Below are positions 35,086 to 48,700 of a stretch of 64,000 bases of DNA, piece after piece. The notes below the pieces were generated by a model. The model was not told where the DNA came from. It worked only from the letters and a program-made list of their open reading frames with translations, and did not search any database. Origin of the DNA: Protonemura montana (Eukaryota > Arthropoda > Insecta > Plecoptera > Nemouridae); NCBI GenBank assembly GCA_947568835.1, contig OX387612.1, positions 3,658,001 to 3,722,000 on the forward strand, written 5' to 3'. Made by a program: the position numbers and the translations under genes. Position 1 is the first letter of the stretch. Each line of letters opens with the position of its first letter.

Positions 35086-35429
35086 TAAATAGCACAATTA
35101 TATGATTGATGTGCGGATGGTGACCTAACAGATACCAAATTCCAATGTGTCTTTTTTTTTAACAGATAAGAGATAAAGATCGCCAGACACTAGTGATTGT
35201 AATACTAATAAAGCGAGTATATATAAATAAACCCCATTGAAAGTGCAAACGTTCAACGCCACCAGGTGCGGGAAGCCAGTGACATAGCGGCAGCGAAGCA
35301 GCAAAAAAGTGAGAACAAAAAAGCCAGGAAATAATTAAATTTGTTTTCTTAACTCTTAGAAAGACGGTGATTCTAAGTGCCAATAACATTTTTCTTTTCA
35401 GTTTGGTTAATTTTAGCAAACTTTGTTTT

Positions 35430-35660
35430 ATCTCATAACTCTAGCGCTAATGTTAAACTGTCTTCGCTGAAAAATGGCCGCCAAATGACTGCTTTACCTC
35501 GACAAAAATGGAGGTTGCTACTAGATGGAGGCACCGTCGTTTCGAGTGTCAAGAAATTTAGTTTCGTTATTTCTTGCAGATTACTCGCATTTGAGACTGG
35601 TGTACGCTGAATTAATCTTTATTAATGCTCACCTCAACGATCGATACACATGTATCGATA
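35430..35660. mobile_element. Foldback family FB2, half copy
   Basis: AAAATGGCCGCCAAATGACTG, then CTCACCTCAACGATCGATAC; the opposite arm is missing. Confidence 0.6.
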
Positions 35661-35715
35661 TTTTGCATAATAATTATTTAGTTGTTGAGGTTTGTTAAAA
35701 ATGACAGCAGCAAGG

Positions 35716-35768
35716 ATGGCATCTAAGGTTACCACGTGTTGCCGGCTCGTTGGCTTAGCAGAAAATGT
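35716..35768 (+). repeat. Single diverged unit of the 60-bp satellite
   Basis: GGTTACCACGTGTTGCCGG with flanks like the satellite at 33611-34500. It lies about 155 bp upstream of the aminopeptidase start codon and keeps CACGTG. Confidence 0.7.
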
Positions 35769-35922
35769 ATTCAAATTCAACGGCTTAAAGTCAGCGCTAA
35801 ATCTCGGCATTGAGCTACAAACTCAATTGCCTTGCCATATTTATTTGTTACCGATTGAAATGTTTTGGCTATTTGAATAACCATTAAATATGTTCCCTTG
35901 TCAGATCCCCTAGGTAACCACC

Positions 35923-38900
35923 ATGTTTCGAGTCGTGGTTTTCTGCACTCTACTGGTATTGGCAAGTCCGAGACCCAATCACCAAGCATTCAACAGACAT
36001 CTCAGCACTCTCCGAGAACTCGATGACTACCAGGATATCCGTCTGCCAACGGGCGTCACTCCGATCAGCTATAACCTCACTCTGGTACCCTTTATAATGG
36101 AGGGTAACTTCACGTTTAATGGTGGAGTGGTCATCAGACTTAGGGCTGACGACGCCGTTGACAACATCACGCTGCATGTGAACCGGTTGGAGGTCGACGG
36201 CGACGGGATCGTCGTTAGAGACTTGCTGTTCGGTGGGGAAGTGGCAGTTGTTGGAACGGTGTGTATCTTAACAAGGCAAATGCTAGGTAACTGAGCTTAG
36301 AAAATTGTAAAAAAAAACTATTTGAAATGGGTTTTGAATGCTAAGAAAAGGACAAGTAAATTTCCCGAAGTTTCGTTAAATATACTAGTTACTTCTTCAA
36401 GGGTTAGAGCAGTCCTTGAAGAAGTAGCTAGTTTATGTTACGAAACGTTGGGAAATTTACTTGTCCTTTACTTAGTATTCAAACCCTATTTCAAATAGTT
36501 TTTTTTTAAACAGTGCTAAGGATAAATCAAGTAGACATGAGTCTAAAAACTATCGTAGAAAATTGTAATTTGTTTAAATATCCCATATTTTTCTGTACAC
36601 GCGGGCCAATTTTAGGCAATCTTATTTCTTTTTTCACCAAATGTACACTGACCTGTCTTTTTACATACTAATTATCAAAGCAACGTTTCTAAAGTACATC
36701 TACTTGAAACACAAATGGTACTGTCGAGTCGAAAACTTTATCATCTGTACTGCTGTTAAATTTTGATGCCTGAAATATGGCAATATGGCAAGTTTAAAAA
36801 TGATCCGATTCCTGTTTGCAGTTGGAGGATGTTGCCAGACAGTTCTACACCGTGCTGCTAGGAACGCCGTTGAGGCCAGGCACCGAGTACGAGCTGGTGT
36901 TCCCAAAATTCACTGGTGTCCTTGACGATGACAACGCGGGGTTTTATCGCAGCTCCTACGTTGAGAACGGAGTCAGAAGGTACAACAAGTTGTCCTGCTA
37001 AGAATCTATTTTTTGAAACTTTTTTTTTTTAGATTAAATATCTTTGACCTCAAGCTAAGCGGTGATTTGCAGCTCTGGTCCGTAATACCGGTTGCTAGTG
37101 GTAATGAAATTAACACACTCTTCCATTGTTGAAAATGGCCGCTCTAGGTCGGGGTTATATAATACCACCGGTCGTATTATGTAGCACCATGGTAGCACCA
37201 CCAAATGGCCGCTCTAGGTCGGGGTTATATAATACCACCGGTCGTATTATGTAGCGCCATGGTAGCACCGCCAAATGGCCGCTCTAGGTCGTGGTTATTA
37301 AATACCACCGGTCGTATTATGTAGCACCATGGTAGCACCGCCAAATAACCGCTCTAGGTTGGGGTTATAAAATAACACCGGTCGTATTATGTAGCACCAT
37401 GGTAGCACCGCCAAATGATCGCTCTAGGTCGGGGTCATATAATACCACCGGTCGTATTATGTAGCACCATGGTAGCACCGCCAAATGACCGCTCTAGGTC
37501 GGGGTTATATAATACCACCGGTCGTATTATGTAGCACCATGGTAGCATCGCCAAATGACCGATCTAGGTCGGGGTTATATAATACCACCGGTCGTATTAT
37601 GTAGCCCCATGGTAGCACCACCAAATGACCGCTCTAGGTCGGGGTTATATAATACCACCGGTCGTATTATGTAGCACCATGGTAGCACCGCCTAATGACA
37701 GCTCTAGGTCGGGGTTATATAATACCACCGGTCGTATTATGTAGCACCATGGTAGCACCACCAAATGGCCGCTCGAAGTCGGGGTTATATAATACCACCA
37801 GTCGTATAATGTAGCACCATGGTAGCACCGCCAAATGACCGCTCTAGGTCAGGGTTATATAATACCACCGGTCGTATTATGTAGCACCATGGTAGCACCA
37901 CCAAATGGCCGCTCTAGGTCGGGGTTATATAATACCACCGGTCGTATTATGTAGCACCATGGTAGCACCGCCAAATGACAGCTCTAGGTCGGGGTTATTA
38001 AATACCACCGGTCGTATTATGTAGCACCGTGGTAAAACCGCCAAATGACCGCTTTAGGTCGGGGTTATATAATAACACCGGTCGTATTATGTAGCACCAT
38101 GGTAGCACCGCCAAATGATCGCTCTAGGTCGGGGTCATATAATACCACCGGTCGTATTATGTAGCACCATGGTAGCACCGCCAAATAACCGCTCTAGGTC
38201 GGGGTTATATAATACCACCGGTCGTATTATGTAGCACCATGGTAGCATCGCCAAATGACCGCTCTAGGTCGGGGTTATATAATACCACCGGTCGTATTAT
38301 GTAGCACCATGGTAGCACCGCCAAATGACCGCTTTAGGTCGGGGTTATATAATACCACCGGTCGTATTATGTAGTACCATGGCAGCACCGCCAAATGACC
38401 GCTCTAGGTCGGGGTTATATAATACCACCGGTCGTATTATGTAGCGCCATGGTTACACCGCCAAATGACCGCTCTAGGTAAGACTTCAAGTTGTATTGGT
38501 CGCCATGGCTTTGCCCGATTCTCGTTCCTACGCTCGCCGACAGGTGGCTGGCTGCGACGCAGTTCGAATCGACCGAGGCTCGCCGAGTGTTTCCTTGTTT
38601 CGACGAGCCAGCTCTGAAGGCGCGCGTCACGCTTAGCGTCTCACGACCCGAGGGACTGCGCACGATCGCCAACATGCCGCAAGATGGACTCCCGGTGATC
38701 GAGTGAGCAATTCATAAAAAAAAAAAAAAAAAAAAAACGGACATAAGCATACACTTTAATCAGCGCTGAGAAAATTTTTGTTAACATCCGCAAATTTTCT
38801 CACAAAGCTTTTTTTTTTTCCTTGCCTTTTTACCCGATAATTCTTATTAGTGAATGTGACAAGACGGTTTTGAGTAAACCATATTTATATGTGGTTCGTA

Positions 38901-41900
38901 TCCTGAAACAAATTACTCAAACTATTATTTAATCTACGATGGTTTTTAGACTCATGTCTACTTGATTTATCCTTAGCACTAGTTTTAAGAAAAACTATTT
39001 GAACTGGGTTTTGAATGCTAAGTAAAGGGCTACTAAAATTTCCCGACGTTTCGCAACATATACTAGTTACCTCTTCAGGGGTTTGAGCAGTCCTGACAAT
39101 TTTCCGATAACAAAAGAACCACACACAAAATTTAGTAGCCCTTTACTTAGCTTTCAAAACCCAGTTCAAATAGTTTTTCTTAAAACTAGTGCTAAGGATA
39201 AATCAAGCAGACATGAGTCTAGAAACCATCAATAGAACTATTTATAAGTAATTCCATTATTGGAGTTAATCTTTGTGTTAATATCTTCTATTACGGGCCA
39301 GCCTGAACCATTGTTGACAGCATAATCATTCCCTGGACTTTTATAAAGTTTTCTGAATTCTATAACGTGTCCTCAGCACCATTAACACTGACGAGCTCCG
39401 CTATTGGGACCGTTTCGAAGAGTCCCCGCTGATGCCAACCTACCTGATCGCCTTCATCGTCTCCGACTTCGTCTATCTTGAGAACGCCGCTGAGAGACTG
39501 CGCATCTTTGCGCAGCCGCCACTGGTTAGCCGTGCGCGTTACAGCCTGGCCGTGAGTCCGCCGCTGCTCAACTGGCTTGCAGAGTTCACGGGTTTGCCGT
39601 ACCAATTGCCGAAGATGGACGAAGCGGCGTTACCAGACTTCGGGGCGGGAGCTATGGAAAACTGGGGCCTTGTCACCTACAGGTGAGGATTCCTGGTTAA
39701 TATTGACCGTGTCAATATTAAGTCATATTTGTTATTGTCATTCATCCTTAAGATGAATCAATGAGTGTTTAAAAACTTCGGTTTGGCGTGTTTGAAACAC
39801 CAATCCTCGTGAGATCACCGAAGTTATGCAAAACTGCGCTGAGTCAAATATTGGATGGGCTACTATCATACATATGTCCAGTTCTGTTCGAGAGGGAGGT
39901 TGGAGGGATGAAAGTTAAGCAACACTGCGCCGGGTCAGGTATTGGATGAGTGACCATCATACACATGACCAGTTCTGTTTTACATATTTTTTAGAGATGA
40001 AAGTGAGTGCAGCAACTGTATTCGCTTTGACTTTCTTGCTCACAGAGAAGATCTGCTGTTGTTCGAGGAAGGTACCTCATCGACTGCCAACCAGCAGAGC
40101 ATCGCGACGGTGATCGCTCACGAGTACGCACACCAATGGTTCGGTGACCTTGTGTCACCACGATGGTGGCGCTACACGTGGCTCAGCGAGGGTTTCGCTA
40201 CCTACTTCGAATACTTTGCCACGGCTCATGTAGGTCACTTGGATTGATTAAGGGACCAATATAGGGGAGAACTATTCAGTTTATAGGTAAAGTAAAAGAG
40301 CAGCCATCAAAGTTACACTTTCTGCTGAAAAAACGAGCGATTTTCGCCGAGATGAGCGTTAATAGAGATTATTTGGAACCAATCTCGAATAAAAGTAATC
40401 TACGAGGAAAAACAAACAGTGACAGTGACTCCAACTTGTCGCATTTTCCATTTTTGTTGCAATAAAGTTGTTCTTTGGCGGCCATTTATTTGCAAAGACA
40501 ATTCTTTAGCTCTGGGACTCTTACTTGAACTATAAACTAAATAATTAAACTATCCTATATCTAAGAAGTATAATTGCAAGTTTGACTGAAATCAGGCTTA
40601 GAAGTGTTATGTAAGTCTCGAGTCTTTGCAGTGACTGCCATGCCATTGGTTCCCAGGTGGAGACCAGCTGGCGCCTGGATGAACAGTATGTGGTTGACTT
40701 TGTGCACGAGGCACTCGCCGCTGATTCGGTGCAAACGTCACATCCGATGAGCGTGGACGTGTATAGTCCAGAAGCCATCGAGGACAATTTTGACGTCATT
40801 GCCTACTCCAAAGGTGAGCGCAAAGGGATTCAAAAGAGAATGAGATATTGCTTTGAAGATTTACAGAACTTTTCTGCTTTCATTCCAAAAAGTACAAGAT
40901 TAAGTTAGCGGGCAGGTAATGAAATCTTACTGGGTCAATTGCTTTAACCATTTCCGTCTTACCTAGAGTGGCTATTTGGCAGTGGCAGAGCTACATAGTA
41001 CGAGAGGTGCTTTAAAAGAACCCGACCAGAGTGGTCATTTGGTAGTGTCACCATAGTGCTACATAATACGACCGGTGGTATAATATAACCCGGACCTAGA
41101 GCGGTCATTTGGTGGTGCTACCATGAGGCTACATAATACGACCGGTGGTATTATATAACCCTGACCTAGAGCGGTCATTTGGCGATGCTGCTATGGTGCT
41201 GCATAATACGACCGGTGGTATTATATAACCCCGACCTAGAGCGGTCATTTGGCGGTGCTACCACAGTGCTACATAATACGACCGGTGGTATTATATAACC
41301 CTGACCTAGAGCAGTCATTTGGCGGTGCTACCATGGCGCTACATAATACGACCGGTGGTATTATATAACTCCGACCTAGAGCGGTCATTTGGCGGTGCTG
41401 CTATGGTGCTACATAATACGACCGGTGGTATTATATAACCCCGACCTAGAGCGGTCATTTGGCGGTGCTACCATGGTGCTACATAATACGACCGGTGGTA
41501 TTATATAACCCCGACCTAGAGCGGTAATTTGGCGGTGCTACCATGGTGCTACATAATACGACCGGTGGTATTAAATAACCCCGACCTAGAGTGATCATTT
41601 GGCGGTGCTACCATGGTGCTACATAATACGACCGGTGGTATTATATAACCCCGACCTAGAGTGGCACTTTTCATCAATGCTAGAGTTTGTTGATTTTAGC
41701 ACCACCAGCAACAGGTATTACAGACGACGATAGCATTATCAAGAAGACATACTGGGTTTCAGTTGATCAACACTGAGCAGTGAGGACAAAGGAACTAATT
41801 GCACGAAACGTTGCTGACATAATAACAAGAGACATTTATGTTGCAGCCGGTGCAGTTATTCGCATGCTGGAATTCATCGTCTCGCCCGCCATCTTCCAGC

Positions 41901-44900
41901 GTGGCCTGAAACGCTACCTTCTATCCAGGTAAGGCAATTTAATTGGTTCCACCGGGAGACTTTGCAAGCAACCAGCTGCCACTAGTGCAAGTCAATTTAC
42001 AATTTAGTGGCATTGCTACTGTAGGTAAAATTTCTAAAATTTCTAAGAAATTTCTCCTTCTGTATGTTCTCGAACAAACAACCATACTTCTTAACATAAA
42101 CTATTTTAACTGGGTTTTGAATTCTAAGTAAAGAAAAATTAAATTTCCCAAAGTTTCGTAACTTGTACCTGTTACTTTTGTTACTTTTGTTACCCTTGAA
42201 AAAGTGACAGGTACATGTTACGAAACGTTGGGGAATTTAGTTGTTCTTTCCTTAGCATTCAAAACACATCAAGTAGACATGAGTCTAAAAACAATAACCA
42301 TAATTTTTCACACTTTGAAGTCTCAAATAGAACATATTGTCACTAGAGAAAAATAAAAATGGTTTAAGTACATAACCTTTACTAGAAAAATACACCTCAA
42401 TATTTGCAACATCAAATCCCAAGCAACTGTCGACAATGCTCAGCGTCCCTCGGAGAAGAGAACCACCATATAAAGTTCTTCTCCAAATGTTTCGTGCCAA
42501 TTTGATCCACCAACGCGTCGATCGTTGTGCACCGTCCGCAGGTCGTACGGCTCAGCGATTGCCGACGACCTGTTTGCCAGCCTGGACGCTCAGCTGCACG
42601 AGGACGACGTCGACGCTGATGAGGTGGACGTCAAGAAGGTGATGGACACGTGGACCTTGCAGATGGGATACCCCCTCATCACTGTCAGTAGGGACTACGG
42701 TGCCCGTACAGCGCTGGTGTCGCAGGTGAGTTGGAAGGCTGCTTGGGCTTGTGACATTCGATGACATAGAAATTAACTGGCTTGTGATTGGCTAACGGAT
42801 ACTGTTATTAATCATTCTGATGATCATTGAAATGAAACTGTTTTTTTTTTTTAAGTTAATTTCGTTAAACATCTAAAAGGTATGGGATAATTACATTGGT
42901 GGCAGGGATGGGATCATTACATTGGTGACAGGGGTGGGATCATTACATTGGTGACAGGGGTGGGATCATTACATTTGTGACAGGGGTGGGATCATTTCAT
43001 TGGTGGCAGAAGTGGGATCAATAAATTGGTGGCAGGGGTGGGATCATTACATTGGTGACAGGAGTGGGATCATTACATTGGTGGCAGGGTTGGGATCATT
43101 ACATTGGTGACAGGTGTGGGATCATTACATTGGTGGCAGGGGTGGGATCATTACATTGGTGGCAGGGGTGGGATCATTACATTGGTGACAGAGGTGGGAT
43201 CATCACATCGGTGACAGGTGTTAGATCATTCAATCATGGCAGGGGTGGCATCGTTAAAGTGGTGGGTATTTTGAATTTGTTTTGCTGTTGTGATAGTCGA
43301 TTTTATCACTTGCATATCTCCATAAAGTAAGAATTCTGTATCCACTCCTTGTTCAGAACCTCTAAAAATGCCTTTTATAAAAAATTTGTCAAGAAGCTGT
43401 TATTCACCATTTGGTAGAAGTATGCACTCACAACTTACACTTTCTAAAACTCTTGCGCTACCAGGAACGGTTCCTCACGAGCGTAATCACAGACTTCCCC
43501 GACGACCACGTGTACCGGTGGCACGTGCCGTTGACCTTCACAACGAGCGCTGAAGCAGACTTCGATGCAACGGCAACCCGAGCGTGGCTCGGCGCCGAAG
43601 AAAGCAACAAGACTCTGGTAGACCTTGTAGATGTCGACCAGTGGGTGCTTTTCAACGTGAAGGAGATCGGTGAGCAGAACTGGATAAATGCGGAAAAAAC
43701 GGGCTCTTTGATATTTTATTTTTCTCTTCAAGCTGTTGGAAAAATTACAAATTAGAACTTGAGAGCTTAGATCTCTTTGCTTTTAGATAAGTAAGGAAAA
43801 CTAAGCTACCTTATGTGAGCGGCGCACTGTGAAAACATGATTCTACCTTGAAAAACAAATAGTAAGTTACATGGTTTCTTTGATGCTCTAAATATATTCA
43901 CAAGTAACAATAATTTAAAGTCAAACCAGAGACCAAGCCTTGAGCGGCCATTTAGCATTTTTACAAAGTACTAAAATAATATGGCCAGTGGCATTATATA
44001 ACTCCAAAGTAGTGCGGCACTTTCCAACAATGCTAGTTTGTTGATTTCAGCACCACTAGAAACCGCAGTTACAAAGGTGCTACCACGGTAGTATTATCAA
44101 GAAGGCATACTGGTATTCAGTTAATCATCACAGTGCAGTGAGGACAGAGCAACCAATTGCATGAAGCGTTACTGAAGCCAAAGTCACTGGAAAAGGTGCT
44201 AATTAATACTGCCGCTCTAGGCCAGGGTTACTGCTTGGTGCTATGGTGGTGCTTGTTAGCACGGTGCTACTGACAGTAATACCAGGGTTACAAATCACCG
44301 CTGTAGGTCGGGGTGACTGCTTTGTGCTATAGTGGTGCTTGTTAGCACGGTGCTACTGACAGTAATACCAGGGTTACAAATCACCGCTGTAGGTCGGGGT
44401 TACTGCTTTGTGCTATGGTGGAGCTAGTTAGTACGGTGCTACTGACAGTAATACCAGGGTTACGAATCACCGCTCTAGGTCGGGGTTACTGCTTGGTGCT
44501 ATGATGGTGCTAGTTAGCACGGTGCTTCTGACAGTAATACCAGGGTGACTGCTTGGTGCTATGGTGGTGCTAGTTAGCACGGTGCTACTGACAGTAATAC
44601 CAGGGTTACGAATCACCGCTCTAGGTCGGGGTTCCTGCTTGGTGCTATGGTGGTGCTAGTTAGCACGGTGCTACTGACAGTAATACCAGGGTTACAAATC
44701 ACCGCTCTAGATCGGGATTACTGCTTGGTGCTATGGTGGTGCTAGTTAGCACGGTGCTACTGAAAGTTATACCAGGGTTATTAATCACCACTTTAGGTCG
44801 GGGTCACTGCTTGGTGCTATGGTGGTTCTAGTTAGCACGGTGCTACTGACAGTTATACCAGGGTCACGAATCACCGCTCTTGGTCGGGGTTACTGCTTGG

Positions 44901-45660
44901 TGCTATGGTGGTGCTAGTTAGCACGGTGCTACTGACAGTAATACCAGGGTTACTGCTTGGTGCTATGGTGGTGCTAGTTAGCACAGTGCTACTGACAGTA
45001 ATACCAGGGTCACGAATCACCGTTATAGGTCAGGGTTACTGCTTGGTGCTATGGTGGTGCTAGTTAGCACGCTGCTACTGACAGTAATACCAGGGTTCTG
45101 AATCACCACTCTAGGTCGGGGTTACTGCTTGGTGCTATGGTGGTGCTAGTTAACAAGGTGTTACTGACAGTTCTACCAGGGTCACTGCTTGGTGCTATGG
45201 TGGTGCTAGTTAGCACGGTGTTACTGACAGTAATACCAGGGTCACGAATCACCGTTATAGGTCAGGGTTACTGCTTGGTGCTATGGTGGTGCTAGTTAGC
45301 ACGGTGCTGAAAAGTGCAGTCAATAGGCCCAAGATAACTTTTCAATGTTTTTGGTTATCTGTTTTTCTCATTTTAGGCTACTACCGTGTCAACTACGACC
45401 CAACCAACTGGCAGTTGATCACCGACCACCTAACCTCGTCCGACTTCACCGACATCCACGTATTGAACCGTGCCCAGCTATTGGACGATGCGTTCGCTCT
45501 GTCCCGCGCAGGCGTCAACCCGTACGCCACGGCACTGACACTTGCGCGCTACCTGGCGGCAGAGACTGACTACATCGCGTGGAATGCCGGTCTAGATGCG
45601 ATCTCTTTTATCGACGCAAAGCTAGCGGGCGCAGCGGACTACGACTTGTTTCAGGTGCTT

Positions 45661-45707
<47 letters not shown>

Positions 45708-48700
45708 GAATAATAATAGTTCATTGCTTTAAATTGATTTACAAAATGTAACATTGGGCGAGTCAGGTACAAAATACAACTAATTAACACAATTAGTCGT
45801 AATTACAATGACTTAAAACTACGATTTTGATGTGCAGTTCAAGAATTACTTTACAGAATAAAATCAATTGCGTATAAGGAAATTAAACGGTCTGTCCTGA
45901 AAGTTTTGGTCCCTCAGTGTAGTCTTCAAGACCGCAGGCAGATTACTGAAAAATCAAACCCATACATAGAGCGGGCCTTTGTCTATTTGTCACAATTAGG
46001 TTTATTTGTATGTTGCCTCTCAAAATATCTCCATGGGCTCCAACATTAACTGACACTTTTTTTACTATTTAAGAAATGTCAGATTATGCAATTAATGTAT
46101 AAACATTGTAACCGATTTTAAACATTGTGGAACCATGATGGTTTTTAGACTCATGTCTACTTGATTTATCCTAAGCACTAGTTTTAATAAAAACTATTTG
46201 AACTGGGTTTTGAATGCTAGTACATGTTACGAAACGTCAGGCCATTTACTTAGCATTCAAAACCCAGTTCAAATAGTTTTTCTTAACTGTGGAACCAAAT
46301 CTCAGAACTTATATTGCTATTGTACTAGCATCAGGCTTAACTTGTTTTGAACTTGATTTCGGCTTATGATTTGATATAATATGAATTGATGAAATGTTGC
46401 AAACGTCAAGCATTTTTTTTTTGGACAGAGTTCAATTCAAAAGGGAATAGTTTGTGGTATAGACACACGTTACGGTTATGTCTGGCACTCTTTTCTTTCT
46501 ACTCGAAGAGGGGTTAAAAATGTAAACCTTATTTAATTTGAACTAAATTTGTAAAACTGGATTTAACCTCGAATCCAAAATTAAACCTTGGTGAGCTCGA
46601 AGTTGTTACAATTGGGCATTAGTTGAGCATCTACTAGAAAATCATCTTAATTTTACTGCATGTGATTGTCAGTCGCTATTGCAATTTTTTGAAGTCATTT
46701 TTTATTTTTAGGAACACTTTACCCTCTCAAAAATCGATGCCCAAACGGGACATTACGACATCTATTATTCTAATCAAATGCACTGAAATTCTCTTACAAA
46801 GTATGTGTCCAAATAGCTCAATTGGTTAGAGCAACACCCGCGACAGGTGGAGATCGGGGTTTGAGTCCCCGTTTGGGCATCAATTTTTGAGACGGTAGTA
46901 GTGCTCCTAATAATAAAATTCTCCGCGAATTTCAAGCGTTTGCAATTTATATCCAATTTAAGATATTTGATCCCTCTTTTACAAGAAGTGTGAAAACGTT
47001 TAAACAGGGCATTGCAACTTAATTTAACTGATATCCAGGACTTCTACCTCGGTCTGCTGGATGCTGTATACAAGGAGGTCGGCTTCCAGTCTGGACCAGA
47101 TGATGGTCATGTACTCAAGATGAACAGAGCAGCCGTGTTGCGTTGGGTGTGTCGTCTTGGGGGCGTTGACTGTCTGAACCAATCAGTGGGCAGCCTTCAA
47201 CTGTGGATCACTGCACCTTCCGTCAATCCGTAAGATATTTTTTCTTAGCTTGGATCTAGTCTTATGTAAATTTCTTTTTTCAGAAGAGTTTGTGGTTTCA
47301 CGAAACTAGCCAGTCCACAAGGAAAGATTAACAGTGTCTGTTGCTAAGGAAACAAGCTAACGGATGTGTAAAATGTTTAACGGTGAACCTATTTACTTAG
47401 AAGAAAACTCAGTTTATTTTTTATTATGATCAAAGCCGAATGGTATAAATGAGGTGAATTATGAACAAGTATTTGAATTAACATTTTATAGTGAGTTTCG
47501 ACCGAACGGATTGGCGTGTTGGAAACACCGGTTCTCGTTAGATCGCCGAAGTTAAGCAACACTGCGCTGAGTCAGGTATTGGATGGGTGACCATCATACA
47601 CATGACCAGTTCTGTTCGGGAGAGAGGTTGGAGAGATGAAAGTTAGTACAGAAACTTCACTCGCCTTGCTTATCAACCTCTCGACAGCATGGATTTGTGG
47701 AGGAATCCTGTTGTTTGCGTTTTACCGTCCTTCGGAAGGGACGTTAAGCCGTTGGTCCCCTTGCTGCTGTTCGACAGGAGTAGGCTACGTGCCGGCACTG
47801 GGTTTCCCCTCCTCCCTTCTAGGCTAGTTTATGTTCATCATCATCCTCATCATAATCCTTTCATTCACCGACGCCATTAGACCAGTTCCGCATGGCCAGA
47901 TGTCAAAACAGTTCGTCGTTAAACACCACAAAATAATAATCTAGTGAGCTTGGGATAGATAAAATGCTCCAAAAGATTCATAGGAGAAAATATAAACCAT
48001 TTCTGTAACTGATTTTTCTTGGGTTATGACAGTCGTTGGTTTATGCTTTTACTTGCTTTTACATGGAAAAAAATTCATGGCTAGGACTGAAAACCCCAAA
48101 GAAACGAGAAATTACCGTCAAACCACGAAAAGCATTTTATACATTATAATATTGAAATATTACACAAAGATATTCGCTGTTGGTTTCGATAACCGTTGTT
48201 GTCACCATTGATCCGAAGGATCTCTGTCGATCTACGCAACTCAGTCTACTGCGCAGCCGTGCGAGCTGGCGACCCAGGGGCGTGGCAATTCCTGCGCGAG
48301 CGCTATGAGGGTGACAATGAAGCGGCTGAGAATTCCCGCCTCGTGGCAGCGTTAGGTTGCTCTACCAGCGAGCTGGTACTGATGCAGTAAGTCATGATGC
48401 AGGATTGCAATAGAAGATGCACCTATTGCAACACATGCTGTAATTATTTTAGTCTACGGTTGAATTGAAATAAACTACCACATATGATTTATTTAAATTT
48501 TGTAACCATACAAACTAATTTAAAGCAATTATTTAATAAGAATGTAATCTTTTTTTCTGTTTATTTTTCGATGTGTGTGATATTTTGAGGTTAACCGTAA
48601 TATGTAGTTATACCAACTTTGAAATGATAAAGTTTTGATGGAAAATTAATACGATTCGATCCGGGAGTATTTCGATTTGCTAACAAAACATAGAGATTTT

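Noticed and set aside
47012..47038. Upstream acceptor at 47006 for aminopeptidase exon 11
   Set aside because: Using it in the required phase gives GIAT then a stop. The acceptor at 47038 joins [11 protein letters not shown] directly to exon 10 as in the family.
47500..47620. 5S rRNA gene
   Set aside because: Only part of the 5S sequence is conserved and it is fused to a SINE body. Base differences would disrupt the 5S fold.
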